Shown here: positions 54,860 to 64,000 of the stretch, piece after piece
How the letters are laid out: each line of letters begins with the position of its first letter
Position numbering within the stretch: the stretch's first letter is position 1
Assembly: GCF_022698145.1 (NCBI RefSeq)
Contig: NZ_JALDAX010000002.1
Location: 186,001-250,000 of the forward strand
DNA: 64,000 bases
From: Streptomyces spinosisporus
GTDB taxonomy: Bacteria > Actinomycetota > Actinomycetes > Streptomycetales > Streptomycetaceae
Direction: 5' to 3'
The notes under the pieces: generated by a model
Seen by the model: the letters and a program-made list of their open reading frames with translations, nothing else
Told to the model about the DNA's origin: nothing
Database searches by the model: none
Translations under genes and position numbers: made by a program

Positions 54860-57118
54860 TCACAGGGGCCGGGGAGAGAGCCTGAAGTCGAGTGCCGTGC
54901 AGCGCCGTCCCGCCGACACCGTGCGCACCGCCTGACCTATCGCCTTGCGCGAACCGACGAGGACGACCAGCTTCTTGGCCCGCGTGACCGCCGTGTAGAG
55001 GAGGTTGCGCTGGAGCATCATCCAGGCGCCGGTGGTGACCGGGATCACCACGGCCGGATATTCACTCCCCTGCGAGCGGTGGATGGTCACCGCGTACGCA
55101 TGGGCCAGTTCGTCCAGTTCGTCGAATTCGTACGGAACCTCCTCGTCCTCGTCGGTCAGCACCGTCAGGCGCTGGTCGACCGGGTCGAGCGAGGTGACCA
55201 CGCCCACGGTGCCGTTGAAGACACCGTTCTTGCCCTTCTCGTAATTGTTGCGAATCTGGGTGACCTTGTCGCCGACCCGGAAGACCCGGCCGCCGAAGCG
55301 CTTCTCGGGCAGGTCCGGGCGGCCCGGCGTGATCGCCTGCTGCAGCAGGCCGTTGAGCGTGCCGGCGCCGGCCGGGCCGCGGTGCATCGGGGCGAGGACC
55401 TGGACGTCCCGGCGCGGGTCGAGCCCGAACCTGGCCGGGATGCGACGGGCGGCCACGTCCACGGTGAGCCGCCCGGCCTCCTCGGTGTCGTCCTCGACGA
55501 AGAGGAAGAAGTCCTTCATACCGTCCGTGACCGGATGCTGCCCGGCGTTGATGCGGTGGGCGTTGGTGACCACGCCGGACTGCTGGGCCTGGCGGAACAC
55601 GCGCGTCAGGCGCACGGCCGGGATCGGGCCGCCGTCCGCGAGGAGGTCCCTGAGCACCTCCCCCGCGCCGACGCTCGGCAGCTGGTCCACGTCTCCGACG
55701 AAGAGCAGATGGGCGCCCGGCGGGACCGCCTTGACCAACTTGTTGGCGAGCAGCAGGTCCAGCATGGAGGCCTCGTCGACCACCACCAGATCGGCCTGGA
55801 GGGGGCGGTCCTTGTCGTACGCCGCGTCACCGCCGGGCTTGAGCTCCAGCAGGCGGTGCACGGTGGAGGCCTCGGCGCCGGTGAGCTCGGACAGCCGCTT
55901 GGCGGCGCGGCCGGTGGGGGCCGCCAGGACCACCCGCGCCTTCTTGGCGCGGGCCAGCTCCACCACCGAGCGGACCGTGAAGGACTTGCCGCAGCCCGGG
56001 CCGCCGGTCAGCACGGCGACCTTCTTGGTCAGTGCCAGCTTGACGGCGGCCTCCTGCTCGGGGGCGAGGTCCGCGCCCGTACGCCCCTTCAGCCAGCCCA
56101 GTGCCTTGTCCCAGGCCACGTCGTGAAAGCCGGGCATCCGGTCCTCGTCCGTGCGCAGCAGCCGCAACAGCTGGGCGGACAGGGAGAGTTCGGCGCGGTG
56201 GAAGGGGACCAGGTAGACGGCCGTCACCGAGTCACCGCCGTCCGGGCCCGGCACCTTCTCCCGGACCACCCCGGGGTCCTCGCCCTCCTCCGGCTCGCGG
56301 GCGAGGTCGGCGAGGCACTCGATGACCAGGCCGGTGTCGACCTGGAGCAGCTTCACCGCGTCGGCGATCAACTGCTCCTCGGGCAGATAGCAGTTGCCCT
56401 GGTCGGTGGCCTGCGACAGCGCGTACTGCAGGCCGGCCTTGACGCGCTCCGGGCTGTCGTGCGGGATGCCGACGGACTGGGCGATCCGGTCGGCGGTCAG
56501 GAAGCCGATGCCCCATACGTCGGCCGCGAGGCGGTAGGGCTGGTTCCTGACCACGGAGATCGAGGCGTCGCCGTACTTCTTGTAGATGCGCACGGCGATC
56601 GAGGTGGAGACCTCGACGGTCTGGAGGAAGAGCATGACCTCCTTGATCGCCTTCTGCTCCTCCCAGGCGTCGGCGATCTTCTTGGTGCGCTTGGGACCGA
56701 GCCCGGGGACCTCGATCAGGCGCTTGGGCTCCCCCTCGATGATCTGCAGGGTGTCCAGGCCGAAGTGCTGGGTGATGCGGTCGGCGAAGACGGGTCCGAT
56801 GCCCTTGACCAGGCCGGAGCCGAGATAGCGGCGGATGCCCTGGACGGTGGCCGGCAGCACCGTCGTGTAGTTCTCCACCGTGAACTGCCTGCCGTACTGC
56901 GGGTGGGAGCCCCAACGGCCCTCCATCCGCAGGGACTCGCCGACCTGGGCGCCGAGCAGCGAGCCCACGACGGTGAGCAGGTCGCCGGCGCCTCGGCCTG
57001 TGTCCACCCGGGCCACCGTGTAGCCGTTCTCCTCGTTGGCGTACGTGATGCGCTCCAGGACGCCTTCGAGCACGGCGAGCCGCCGTTCGCCCGTGGCATT
57101 CCCCGTCTGCTCAGCCAT
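54860..57118 (-). CDS. recD2: RecD2-like ATP-dependent DNA helicase
   Basis: A 752-residue SF1B 5'-3' helicase. An OB-like N-terminal domain and helix-hairpin-helix region (VPGLGPKRTKKIADAW) precede the motor: motif I LTGGPGCGKSFTVRS, Ia VVLAAPTGRAAKRLSEL, II LVVVDEASMLDLLL, III LLFVGDVDQLPSVGAG, and C-terminal VTIHRSQGSEYP and LYTAVTRAKKLVVLVG. RecD2 proteins act without RecBC. The ATG lacks a ribosome site but TACCGT lies six bases upstream, possibly leaderless. Divergent from the LacI gene. Confidence 0.93.
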   Translation of the reverse strand: MAEQTGNATGERRLAVLEGVLERITYANEENGYTVARVDTGRGAGDLLTVVGSLLGAQVGESLRMEGRWGSHPQYGRQFTVENYTTVLPATVQGIRRYLGSGLVKGIGPVFADRITQHFGLDTLQIIEGEPKRLIEVPGLGPKRTKKIADAWEEQKAIKEVMLFLQTVEVSTSIAVRIYKKYGDASISVVRNQPYRLAADVWGIGFLTADRIAQSVGIPHDSPERVKAGLQYALSQATDQGNCYLPEEQLIADAVKLLQVDTGLVIECLADLAREPEEGEDPGVVREKVPGPDGGDSVTAVYLVPFHRAELSLSAQLLRLLRTDEDRMPGFHDVAWDKALGWLKGRTGADLAPEQEAAVKLALTKKVAVLTGGPGCGKSFTVRSVVELARAKKARVVLAAPTGRAAKRLSELTGAEASTVHRLLELKPGGDAAYDKDRPLQADLVVVDEASMLDLLLANKLVKAVPPGAHLLFVGDVDQLPSVGAGEVLRDLLADGGPIPAVRLTRVFRQAQQSGVVTNAHRINAGQHPVTDGMKDFFLFVEDDTEEAGRLTVDVAARRIPARFGLDPRRDVQVLAPMHRGPAGAGTLNGLLQQAITPGRPDLPEKRFGGRVFRVGDKVTQIRNNYEKGKNGVFNGTVGVVTSLDPVDQRLTVLTDEDEEVPYEFDELDELAHAYAVTIHRSQGSEYPAVVIPVTTGAWMMLQRNLLYTAVTRAKKLVVLVGSRKAIGQAVRTVSAGRRCTALDFRLSPRPL

Positions 57119-57181
57119 GATCCGACGGTACAGCCGCGCTCTGACATCACGATCCGGTACCGGGGTCTTGCCAGGCACCCG

Positions 57182-57228
57182 TGTAATCGTTTCCAATCAT
57201 CGGTACGCAGTCGATGTAATCGATTCCA
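57182..57228. promoter_or_regulatory. Paired LacI-type operators
   Basis: Two copies of TGTAATCGnTTCCA, at 57182-57195 (n = T) and 57215-57228 (n = A), 33 bases apart, about three helical turns. The second contains the AATCGATT palindromic core typical of LacI-family operators with central CG. They lie directly before the LacI gene and between it and recD2. Confidence 0.75.
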
Positions 57229-57246
57229 CGAGGAGGTGGAACGGCG

Positions 57247-58275
57247 ATGGCGAGCATCAAGGACGTCGCCGCCGAGGCGGGGGTCTCCGTCGCCACGGTC
57301 TCGCGCGTCCTGAACGAGCATCCGTCGGTCAGCGCGGACGCACGCGCGCGCGTGCTGGCCGCCGTCGAGGTGCTGGGCTACCGCCCGAATGCCGTCGCCC
57401 GTTCCCTGCGCACCGACCAGACCCACACCCTCGGGCTGGTCATCAGCGACGTGATGAACCCCTACTTCACCGAACTGGCCCGCTCCGTGGAGGAGGAGGC
57501 CCGCGCGCTCGGCTACAGCGTCATCATCGGCAACGCCGACGAGCGGCCCGATCTGCAGGACCACCACGTACGCAATCTGCTGGACCGCCGAATCGACGGC
57601 CTCCTCGTCTCCCCCACCGACGGCGGCTCCCCGCTGATGCTGGACGCCGCGCGCGCGGGGACGCCCATGGTGTTCGTCGACCGGTGGATCCCGGGCGTCG
57701 ACGTGCCGGTGGTGCGGGCGGACGGACAGAGCGCGATACGGGACCTCGTCGCACACCTGCACGCACTGGGGCACCGCCGGCTCGCGATCATCGCGGGACC
57801 GGCCGCGACCACGACCGGGCGGGAGCGCGTGGAGGTCTTCCGCACGGCGCTCGCGGCCCACGGCCTCGAACTGCCCGACGCCTACACGGGACAGGGCGAC
57901 TTCCAGGCCGAGAGCGGGCGCCGGGTCACCGAGGGCTTCCTCGACCTGGCCGAGCCGCCCGAGGTCGTCTTCGCCGCCGACAACCTGATGGCGCTCGGTG
58001 CGCTGGACGCGATCCGCGCGCGCGGGCTGCGGGTGCCATGTGACATAGCACTCGCCGCCTTCGACGACATCCGCTGGTTCGTGCACACCGACCCGCCCAT
58101 CACCGCGATCGCCCAGCCCACGGGCGAGCTGGGGCGCGCCGCCGTGCGCGCGCTCATCGACCGCATCGAGGGCCGGACCCCGCGGTCCGTCACCCTCCCC
58201 GCCCGTCTCGTCGTACGCCGCTCCTGCGGCGAGGACCCCGCCGAGAACCCCGTAACGAACAGGAGCACGTCGTGA
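57247..58275 (+). CDS. LacI family regulator of the ribose operon
   Basis: A 342-residue repressor. Helix-turn-helix IKDVAAEAGVSVATVSRVLNE and hinge helix YRPNAVARSLRT are canonical. The periplasmic-binding-like effector domain (GLVISDVMNPYFTELARSVE, DAIRARGLRVP) should bind ribose. ATG with GAGGAGG upstream. It is the first gene of the rbs operon and overlaps rbsA by four bases (GTGA); the twin operators imply autoregulation of the whole operon. Confidence 0.92.
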   Translation: MASIKDVAAEAGVSVATVSRVLNEHPSVSADARARVLAAVEVLGYRPNAVARSLRTDQTHTLGLVISDVMNPYFTELARSVEEEARALGYSVIIGNADERPDLQDHHVRNLLDRRIDGLLVSPTDGGSPLMLDAARAGTPMVFVDRWIPGVDVPVVRADGQSAIRDLVAHLHALGHRRLAIIAGPAATTTGRERVEVFRTALAAHGLELPDAYTGQGDFQAESGRRVTEGFLDLAEPPEVVFAADNLMALGALDAIRARGLRVPCDIALAAFDDIRWFVHTDPPITAIAQPTGELGRAAVRALIDRIEGRTPRSVTLPARLVVRRSCGEDPAENPVTNRSTS

Positions 58276-59825
58276 GCAACCAGGACGAGTTGCTGCGCAT
58301 CGAGGGCATACGCAAGACCTTCCCGGGTGTGGTCGCGCTCGACAGCGTCGACTTCGACCTGCGCCGGGGCGAGGTGCATGTGCTCCTCGGTGAGAACGGC
58401 GCGGGCAAGAGCACCCTCATCAAGATGCTCTCCGGCGCCTACACACCCGACGCCGGGCGGATCCTGGTCGGCGGCGAGGAGGTGCGCATCCACGGTGCGC
58501 AGGACTCCGAGCGCCTCGGGATCGCCACCATCTACCAGGAGTTCAACCTCGTACCCGACCTCACGGTCGCCGAGAACATCTTCCTGGGGCGGCAGCCGCG
58601 CCGCTTCGGGGTGATCGACCGCAAGCGGATGGAGGCCGACGCGGAGGTCCTGCTGAAGCGGGTCGGCCTCAGCGTCTCGCCGCACGCGCGCGTGCGCGAA
58701 CTCGGCATCGCGCGCCTGCAGATGGTCGAGATCGCCAAGGCGCTCAGCCTGGACGCGCGCGTGCTGATCATGGACGAGCCGACCGCCGTGCTCACCTCCG
58801 AAGAGGTCGACAGGCTCTTCGCGATCGTGCGGACGCTGCGCGAGGACGGCGTGGGGATCGTCTTCATCACCCACCACCTGGACGAGATCGCCGCCCTGGG
58901 CGACCGGGTCACCGTCATCCGCGACGGCAGGTCGGTCGGCGAGGTGCCGGCCTCCACCCCCGAGGACGAACTCGTACGCCTCATGGTGGGCCGCTCGATC
59001 GAGCAGCAGTACCCGCGCGAACGGGCCGACGCCGGCGCCGCGTTGCTCACCGTCGAGGGGCTGACCCGCGACGGCGTCTTCCACGACGTCGGCTTCGAGG
59101 TGCACGCCGGCGAGGTCGTCGGCATCGCGGGGCTGGTCGGTGCGGGCCGTACGGAGGTCGTGCGGGCCGTGTTCGGCGCGGATCCGTACGACAAGGGGGC
59201 CGTGAAGGTCTCCGGGGCCACGGTGCGGCGGGGTGACGTCAACGCGGCCATGGCGGCCGGGATCGGGCTCGTGCCCGAGGACCGCAAGGGCCAGGGGCTG
59301 GTGCTCGACGCCTCCGTCGAGGAGAACCTCGGCCTGGTGACGATGCGGGCCGCCACGCGCGCGGGGCTCGTCGACCGCAAGGCCCAGCACGGGTCGGCGG
59401 AGCGGATCGCCAAGCAGCTCGGCGTGCGGATGGCCGGACTCGGCCAGCACGTACGGACGTTGTCCGGCGGCAATCAGCAGAAGGTCGTCATCGGCAAGTG
59501 GCTGCTCGCCGACACCAAGGTGCTGATCCTCGACGAGCCGACGCGTGGCATCGACGTCGGCGCCAAGGTCGAGATCTACCAGCTCATCAACGAACTCACC
59601 GCGGCCGGCGCCGCCGTCCTGATGATCTCCAGCGATCTGCCCGAGGTGCTCGGCATGAGCGACCGGGTGCTGGTGATGGCCCAGGGCCGGATCGCGGGCG
59701 AACTCTCCGCCGACGAGGCCACCCAGGACGCCGTGATGGCCCTCGCCGTGAGCAACCCCGGCAACGGCGACCTCAGTAATGGAACGACCACAGACACCGG
59801 AACGGAGGCCAGCCGTGGCCACTGA
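58272..59825 (+). CDS. rbsA: Ribose ABC transporter ATP-binding protein
   Basis: A 517-residue tandem ABC ATPase of the sugar-type CUT2 class. The first domain has [16 protein letters not shown] and [16 protein letters not shown] (Walker [15 protein letters not shown]). The second has [10 protein letters not shown] in place of a canonical Walker A (degenerate, as normal in this class), signature [15 protein letters not shown] and [14 protein letters not shown] start in a GTGA overlap with the regulator. The last 11 bases overlap the permease-binding protein gene. Confidence 0.93.
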   Translation: MSNQDELLRIEGIRKTFPGVVALDSVDFDLRRGEVHVLLGENGAGKSTLIKMLSGAYTPDAGRILVGGEEVRIHGAQDSERLGIATIYQEFNLVPDLTVAENIFLGRQPRRFGVIDRKRMEADAEVLLKRVGLSVSPHARVRELGIARLQMVEIAKALSLDARVLIMDEPTAVLTSEEVDRLFAIVRTLREDGVGIVFITHHLDEIAALGDRVTVIRDGRSVGEVPASTPEDELVRLMVGRSIEQQYPRERADAGAALLTVEGLTRDGVFHDVGFEVHAGEVVGIAGLVGAGRTEVVRAVFGADPYDKGAVKVSGATVRRGDVNAAMAAGIGLVPEDRKGQGLVLDASVEENLGLVTMRAATRAGLVDRKAQHGSAERIAKQLGVRMAGLGQHVRTLSGGNQQKVVIGKWLLADTKVLILDEPTRGIDVGAKVEIYQLINELTAAGAAVLMISSDLPEVLGMSDRVLVMAQGRIAGELSADEATQDAVMALAVSNPGNGDLSNGTTTDTGTEASRGH

Positions 59826-61764
59826 CACGCTCAAGAGCAACGCGGGCGCCGGTGGCGCCACCACGGGAGGACTGCGCCGCCTCCTGCTCGACAACGGCGC
59901 GCTCACCGCGCTGATCGTCCTCGTCATCGCCCTGTCGGCGCTGTCGGGCGACTTCCTGACGACGGACAACCTGCTCAATGTGGGCGTGCAGGCGGCCGTG
60001 ACCGCCGTGCTCGCCTTCGGCGTCACCTTCGTGATCGTCTCCGCGGGCATCGACCTGTCGGTCGGCTCGGTGGCGGCGCTGTCGGCCACCGTCCTTGCCT
60101 GGAGCGCCACTTCGCACGGCGTGCCGGTCGTGCTCGCGGTGGTGCTGTCCGTCGTCACCGGCATCGTGGCCGGTCTCGTTAACGGCTTCCTGATCGCGTA
60201 CGGCAAGCTGCCGCCGTTCATCGCGACGCTGGCCATGCTGTCGGTGGCCCGCGGTCTGGCGCTGGTCATCTCCGAGGGCTCCCCGATCCCCTTCCCGGAC
60301 TCGGTCTCGCACCTCGGTGACACGCTCGGCGGCTGGCTGCCCGTGCCGGTGCTGGTCATGATCGTCATGGGGCTGATCGCGGCCTTCGTGCTCGGCCGGA
60401 CCTACATCGGCCGGTCCATGTACGCGATCGGCGGCAACGAGGAGGCGGCCCGCCTGTCCGGGCTGCGCGTGAAGAGGCAGAAGCTCGCGATCTACGCCTT
60501 CTCGGGCCTGTTCGCCGCGGTCGCGGGCATCGTGCTCGCCTCCCGGCTCTCCTCGGCGCAGCCGCAGGCCGCCGACGGCTACGAGCTGGACGCGATCGCC
60601 GCGGTCGTCATCGGCGGCGCCTCACTGGCGGGCGGCACCGGCAAGGCGTCCGGCACCCTGATCGGCGCGCTGATCCTCGCGGTGCTGCGCAACGGCCTCA
60701 ACCTGCTGAACGTGTCCGCCTTCTGGCAGCAGGTCGTCATCGGTGTCGTCATCGCGCTGGCGGTCCTCCTCGACACGCTGCGGCGCAAGGCCGGGGCGAC
60801 CCCGGTGGCCGCGGGCACGGGCGGCAACAAGGGCAAGCAGGCGGGGACGTACGCACTCGCGGCGGTCGTCACCGTGGCGCTCGTGGGCGCGACCTCCTTC
60901 CTGCACAACGGCTCGAACTCCACCACGCCGAAGATGGGCCTGTCTCTGTCCACCCTCAACAACCCCTTCTTCGTGCAGATCCGGGCGGGCGCCCAGGCCG
61001 AGGCGAAGAAGCTGGGTGTGGACCTGACCGTCACGGACGCCCAGAACGACGCCTCCCAGCAGGCCAACCAGCTGCAGAACTTCACCAGTTCTAACCTGGG
61101 CGCGATCATCGTCAACCCGGTGGACTCGGACGCGGCGAGCAACTCCGTCAAGGCCGCCGACAAGGCGAAGATCCCGGTCGTCGCGGTCGACCGCGGCGTC
61201 AACAAGGCGGCCGTGGACGCCCTCGTGGCCTCCGACAACGTCAAGGGCGGCGAGCTCGCGGCGAGGACGATCGGCGAGAAGCTCGGCGGCCAGGGCCGGA
61301 TCGTGATCCTCCAGGGCCAGGCGGGCACCTCCGCGGCCCGTGAGCGCGCGGCGGGCTTCGCGGCCGGTCTCAAGGCCTACCCGGGCATCAAGGTGGTGGC
61401 CCAGCAGCCGGCCGACTTCGACCGCACCAAGGGACTCGACGTGATGTCGAACCTGCTCCAGGCCCACCCGGACGTCCAGGGCGTCATCGCCGCCAACGAC
61501 GAGATGGCGCTCGGCGCGATCAAGGCGCTCGGCTCCAAGGCCGGGAAGTCGGTCCAGGTCGTCGGCTTCGACGGCACGCCGGACGGGCTCAAGGCGGTCG
61601 AAGGGGGCAGTCTGTACGCATCTGTCGCACAACAGCCCACACAGTTGGGCAGGATCGCCGTGGACAACGCGCTCAGGGCCCTGCAGGGCAAGAAGATCGA
61701 GGAGACGGTGAAGGTGCCGGTGAAGGTGGTCACGAAGCAGAACGTGGCCGGCTTCAGCGGCTGA
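59815..61764 (+). CDS. Fused ribose permease and substrate-binding protein (RbsC-RbsB)
   Basis: A 649-residue fusion. Residues about 1-330 are a CUT2 permease with ten helices ([20 protein letters not shown], and [16 protein letters not shown] loop). A linker and one more helix ([18 protein letters not shown], about 345-365) lead to a complete periplasmic-binding protein: [56 protein letters not shown]. So the binding protein is tethered at the outer membrane face instead of being a separate lipoprotein. GTG chosen with GGAGG seven bases upstream; an ATG 36 bases earlier has no site. Confidence 0.93.
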   Translation: MATDTLKSNAGAGGATTGGLRRLLLDNGALTALIVLVIALSALSGDFLTTDNLLNVGVQAAVTAVLAFGVTFVIVSAGIDLSVGSVAALSATVLAWSATSHGVPVVLAVVLSVVTGIVAGLVNGFLIAYGKLPPFIATLAMLSVARGLALVISEGSPIPFPDSVSHLGDTLGGWLPVPVLVMIVMGLIAAFVLGRTYIGRSMYAIGGNEEAARLSGLRVKRQKLAIYAFSGLFAAVAGIVLASRLSSAQPQAADGYELDAIAAVVIGGASLAGGTGKASGTLIGALILAVLRNGLNLLNVSAFWQQVVIGVVIALAVLLDTLRRKAGATPVAAGTGGNKGKQAGTYALAAVVTVALVGATSFLHNGSNSTTPKMGLSLSTLNNPFFVQIRAGAQAEAKKLGVDLTVTDAQNDASQQANQLQNFTSSNLGAIIVNPVDSDAASNSVKAADKAKIPVVAVDRGVNKAAVDALVASDNVKGGELAARTIGEKLGGQGRIVILQGQAGTSAARERAAGFAAGLKAYPGIKVVAQQPADFDRTKGLDVMSNLLQAHPDVQGVIAANDEMALGAIKALGSKAGKSVQVVGFDGTPDGLKAVEGGSLYASVAQQPTQLGRIAVDNALRALQGKKIEETVKVPVKVVTKQNVAGFSG

Positions 61765-61830
61765 CGACGGGGAACGGGCGGGCGGTCAGGGGGACCGCCC
61801 GCCCCAGGCACTCATCTGGGGAGTCTTCTC

Positions 61831-62733
61831 ATGTACGACTACGACCTCCTGGTCGTGGGCTCGGCCAACGCCGACCTGGTGATCGGCGTGGAGCGGCGTC
61901 CGGGGGCCGGCGAGACCGTGCTCGGCTCCGACCTGGCCGTGCACCCGGGCGGCAAGGGCGCGAACCAGGCGGTCGCGGCCGCCCGGCTCGGATCCCGTAC
62001 GGCCCTGCTGGCCCGGGTCGGCGACGACGCGTACGGCAGGCTGCTGCTGGACTCGCAGCGCGAGGCCGGCGTCGACACGGTGGGGGTGCTGGTCGGCGGG
62101 GCGCCCACGGGCGTCGCGCTGATCACGGTGGACCCGTCCGGGGACAACAGCATCGTGGTGTCGCCCGGCGCCAACGGGCGGCTCGCTCCTGCGGACGTAC
62201 GGGCCGCCGCGTGTCTCTTCCAGGCCGCGCGGGTGGTCTCGACACAGCTGGAGATCCCGCTGGACTCGGTCGTGGAGGTCGTCCGCGGTCTCACGCCCGA
62301 CAGCCGTTTCGTCCTCAACCCCTCGCCGCCGCAGCCCCTGCCGCCGGAGGTGCTGGCGGCCTGCGATCCGCTGATCGTCAACGAGCACGAGGCGAAGGTG
62401 ATCCTGGGCGACGCGTGTGTCTCGGAGCGGCCGGAGGACTGGGCGAGCCTGCTGCTGGCCAAGGGCCCGCGCTCGGTCGTGGTCACCCTCGGTGCGGAGG
62501 GTGCGCTGGTGGCCGACGCGGACGGGGTCGCGCGGGTGTCCTCGGTGAAGGTCGACGCGGTGGACACCACGGGTGCGGGCGACGCGTTCACGGCGGCGCT
62601 GGCGTTCCGGCTGGGCGCGGGGGCCTCCCTGGCGGAGGCCGCGGCCTACGCGGCGCGTGTGGGTGCGGCCGCGGTCACCAAGCAGGGCGCGCAGGAGTCG
62701 TTCCCCACGGCCGAGGAGGTCGACGCGCTGTGA
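61831..62733 (+). CDS. rbsK: Ribokinase
   Basis: A 300-residue PfkB-family kinase: ribose + ATP gives ribose-5-phosphate. GGKGANQAVAAARLGS is the N-terminal signature and DTTGAGDAFTAALAFRL the catalytic C-terminal one, with the base Asp. NPSPPQPLPPEV and VNEHEAKVILG are typical. ATG with GGGGAG upstream, 66 bases after the transporter gene. Its stop overlaps rbsD. Confidence 0.93.
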   Translation: MYDYDLLVVGSANADLVIGVERRPGAGETVLGSDLAVHPGGKGANQAVAAARLGSRTALLARVGDDAYGRLLLDSQREAGVDTVGVLVGGAPTGVALITVDPSGDNSIVVSPGANGRLAPADVRAAACLFQAARVVSTQLEIPLDSVVEVVRGLTPDSRFVLNPSPPQPLPPEVLAACDPLIVNEHEAKVILGDACVSERPEDWASLLLAKGPRSVVVTLGAEGALVADADGVARVSSVKVDAVDTTGAGDAFTAALAFRLGAGASLAEAAAYAARVGAAAVTKQGAQESFPTAEEVDAL

Positions 62734-63119
62734 AGAAGGCGGGAATCCTGAACCGTCATCTCTCCGGCGCGCTCGCCGAGCTGGGTCACGGGGACGGCGT
62801 GCTGGTGTGCGACGCGGGCATGCCGATACCGAAGGGGCCGCGGGTGGTCGACCTCGCGTTCCGCGCCGGGGTGCCGTCCTTCGCCGAGGTGCTGGACGGG
62901 CTGCTGGCCGAGCTGGTGGTGGAGGGGGCCACGGCGGCGACCGAGATCCACGACGCCAACCCGGCGGCGTCCGCCCTGCTCACCGGCCATTTCCCCACCC
63001 TGGACCTGGTCAGCCACGAGCGGCTCAAGGAGCTGTCCGCAGGAGTGCGGCTGGTGGTGCGGACGGGCGAGGCACAGCCGTACGCCAATGTGCTGCTGAG
63101 GTGCGGCGTCTTCTTCTGA
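62730..63119 (+). CDS. rbsD: D-ribose pyranase
   Basis: A 129-residue RbsD that interconverts beta-pyranose and beta-furanose ribose so that RbsK can act. GILNRHLSGALAELGHGD and CDAGMPIPKGP at the N-terminus and VVRTGEAQPYANVLLRCGVFF at the C-terminus match the family, including the catalytic His. GTG in a GTGA overlap with rbsK. Last gene of the operon. Confidence 0.93.
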   Translation: MKKAGILNRHLSGALAELGHGDGVLVCDAGMPIPKGPRVVDLAFRAGVPSFAEVLDGLLAELVVEGATAATEIHDANPAASALLTGHFPTLDLVSHERLKELSAGVRLVVRTGEAQPYANVLLRCGVFF

Positions 63120-63419
63120 CGGCCTAGCTCCGGCACGCCGACCCGGACAGGGGATCCGGACAAATTCGAGGGGGCCCGATCCGTCGACCGGGCCCCCTCG
63201 GCTTTTCCCCTCCTGCACCAGAACCCCCCGCGATCCCCCCAGATCCCCCTCCGAGTGGTCCTGATGCAAAGTACGACCAGCCGGGTGCGGGAAGGGTTGT
63301 ACGCCCGCTCGCAGATTTTTTGAGAATCCGACACCGCTTCGGTGACCGGCCCGTGAATCGCCGGATCCCTTTGAGAGGGTGCGGAGGAACGCACCACCAA
63401 CGCGTCACGGGGAGAAGAA
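63120..63419. other. 300-base intergenic region after rbsD
   Basis: It holds the rbs terminator (63167-63206) and then a stretch of lower GC upstream of the next secreted-protein gene (AAGTACGACCAGCC, GCTCGCAGATTTTTTGAG). No promoter pair is clear enough to call. Confidence 0.6.
63167..63206 (+). terminator. Terminator of the rbs operon
   Basis: Perfect 12-bp inverted repeat CGAGGGGGCCCG (63167-63178) and CGGGCCCCCTCG (63189-63200), ten-base loop, followed by GCTTTTCCCC. It begins 48 bases after the rbsD stop. Confidence 0.88.
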
Positions 63420-63830
63420 TTGAGGACGCTCGACAGGCGTATCGCAGCAGGTGTCGCGGTGCTGGCCGCCGCATTCTCCATGAGCTTCGCGCAGACCGCC
63501 TCGGCGGCACCGGCGGGCGGAGGACACTGGGACGACCTCGGCTCGCACGAGGCCTACTACCAGAGCGAGTACCGGACCAAGGCCGTCAAGTCGGCCGGCG
63601 GCGCCTTCCAGGCCTGCATCACCAGTCCCAGCACGACCAAGGACCTCTACAACCTGTACGAACAGGACGCGGAGGTCTACAACGCCAAGCTGGTGACGAC
63701 CGTCAAGGGAGCCGGCTGCTGGGTGTTCCGCAACATCGGCGCATACGTCGACGGGAACAACCACCGCGCGGAGTTCTACATCGGCACGGAGGACGACCCC
63801 AACATGATGCGGGTCCACTACTACGACTGA
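63420..63830 (+). CDS. Small secreted protein with two cysteines
   Basis: A 136-residue exported protein: a Sec signal (RRIAAGVAVLAAAFSMSFA, cut near ASAAP). The mature part of about 105 residues has two cysteines (FQACITSP and GAGCWVFRN), likely one disulfide, and is rich in Tyr and Asp/Glu (HEAYYQSEYRT, NLYEQDAEVYN, final VHYYD). TTG start with GGGGAGAAGAA upstream. The family is not recognised; compact secreted proteins of this kind are common in actinobacteria. Confidence 0.78.
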   Translation: MRTLDRRIAAGVAVLAAAFSMSFAQTASAAPAGGGHWDDLGSHEAYYQSEYRTKAVKSAGGAFQACITSPSTTKDLYNLYEQDAEVYNAKLVTTVKGAGCWVFRNIGAYVDGNNHRAEFYIGTEDDPNMMRVHYYD

Positions 63831-63863
63831 TTCGGCTCCTACGACCGAATCGGCGGAAGGCCG

Positions 63864-63906
63864 CACGAGGGCGGGCGCTCACACTCCGTGGGCGCCCGCC
63901 CTCGTG
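63864..63906. terminator. Bidirectional terminator at the right edge
   Basis: Perfect 15-bp inverted repeat CACGAGGGCGGGCGC (63864-63878) and GCGCCCGCCCTCGTG (63892-63906), 13-base loop. It lies between the secreted-protein stop and the stop of a convergent minus-strand gene. Confidence 0.8.
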
Positions 63907-63913
63907 TCGCACG

Positions 63914-64000
63914 TCAGCGGATCACGTGCTCCACGAATCGCCGAGCCGTCTCCTCCAGCACCTCCCGACCGTCCCGCGCCCACAGTCCGTCGTTGAAGAG
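63914..64000 (-). CDS. 3' end of a minus-strand gene cut by the window edge
   Basis: Twenty-eight codons in frame to the edge, ending LEETARRFVEHVIR before TGA (63916-63914). Continuous coding with Streptomyces-like third-position GC, placed right behind a bidirectional terminator, supports a real gene. The fragment is too short to name the family. Confidence 0.6.
   Translation of the reverse strand, partial: LFNDGLWARDGREVLEETARRFVEHVIR

Noticed and set aside
55079..57313. 744-codon plus-strand frame opposite recD2
   Set aside because: Shadow of the helicase: no domain, and its only plausible starts lack ribosome sites.

Overview
This window is GC-rich actinobacterial chromosome, almost certainly Streptomyces. 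Long open frames occur on every strand because GC is very high, start codons are often GTG or TTG, ribosome sites are strong (GGAGG type), and four-base GTGA/ATGA overlaps are frequent. The gene content also fits: a MelC1/MelC2 tyrosinase pair, an LCP cell-wall ligase, many small secreted proteins of unknown role, a LacI-controlled ribose locus with a fused permease/binding protein, and scattered myo-inositol genes. I see no tRNA, rRNA, CRISPR array, integrase or transposase.

Layout. (1) 241-5593, minus strand: a tight four-gene unit of a DUF4365 nuclease-like protein, an unrecognised 361-residue protein, a winged-helix protein and a 1038-residue protein with two P-loop ATPase domains, the second HerA/FtsK-like. 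It has its own promoter. This is the best candidate for an undescribed system, probably defence or DNA processing. (2) 5716-15776: LCP ligase, ArsR regulator with MgtA-type P-type ATPase (whose 3' end lies in a 12-bp tandem repeat), 2-hydroxyacid dehydrogenase, tyrosinase and its Tat-exported caddie, a DUF5949-like protein, a secreted helical protein and a GH16-type glucanase. (3) 16053-18722: five small secreted proteins, three of them tandem paralogues. (4) 19077-28458: an eight-gene exopolysaccharide operon (two GT4 glycosyltransferases, initiating sugar transferase, Wzy-type ligase/polymerase, MurJ-type flippase, polysaccharide deacetylase, Wzz-like protein, CelD/FemAB-like acyltransferase), facing a GH26-type hydrolase that may trim the product.

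(5) 29748-38158: long-chain acyl-CoA ligase, a VWA lipoprotein, an ABC-2 permease coupled to an unusual fusion of an exported alpha/beta hydrolase with an ABC ATPase, and a LppX/LolA-like lipoprotein. (6) 38235-44959: myo-inositol catabolism (MmsA, IolD, a Cgl0159-like aldolase and IolC on the minus strand; an IolE/IolI-like isomerase divergent from them across a control region). (7) 45201-50094: small MerR-like regulator, GNAT acetyltransferase, zinc alcohol dehydrogenase, MMPL exporter and a divergent TetR with twin operators. (8) 50084-52698: a CsoR-type box followed by CopZ and CopA for copper efflux. (9) 53319-57118: citrate synthase and a RecD2-like helicase. (10) 57182-63119: LacI regulator with paired operators, then RbsA, fused RbsC-RbsB, RbsK and RbsD for ribose uptake, ended by a strong terminator. 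The right edge holds another small secreted protein and the 3' end of a minus-strand gene.

Start sites were chosen from ribosome-binding sites, overlaps with upstream genes and family length. At several genes a TAnnnT-like box lies 6-7 bases before an ATG that has no ribosome site, which suggests leaderless transcripts. Family assignments rest on reading motifs by eye; no database search was run.
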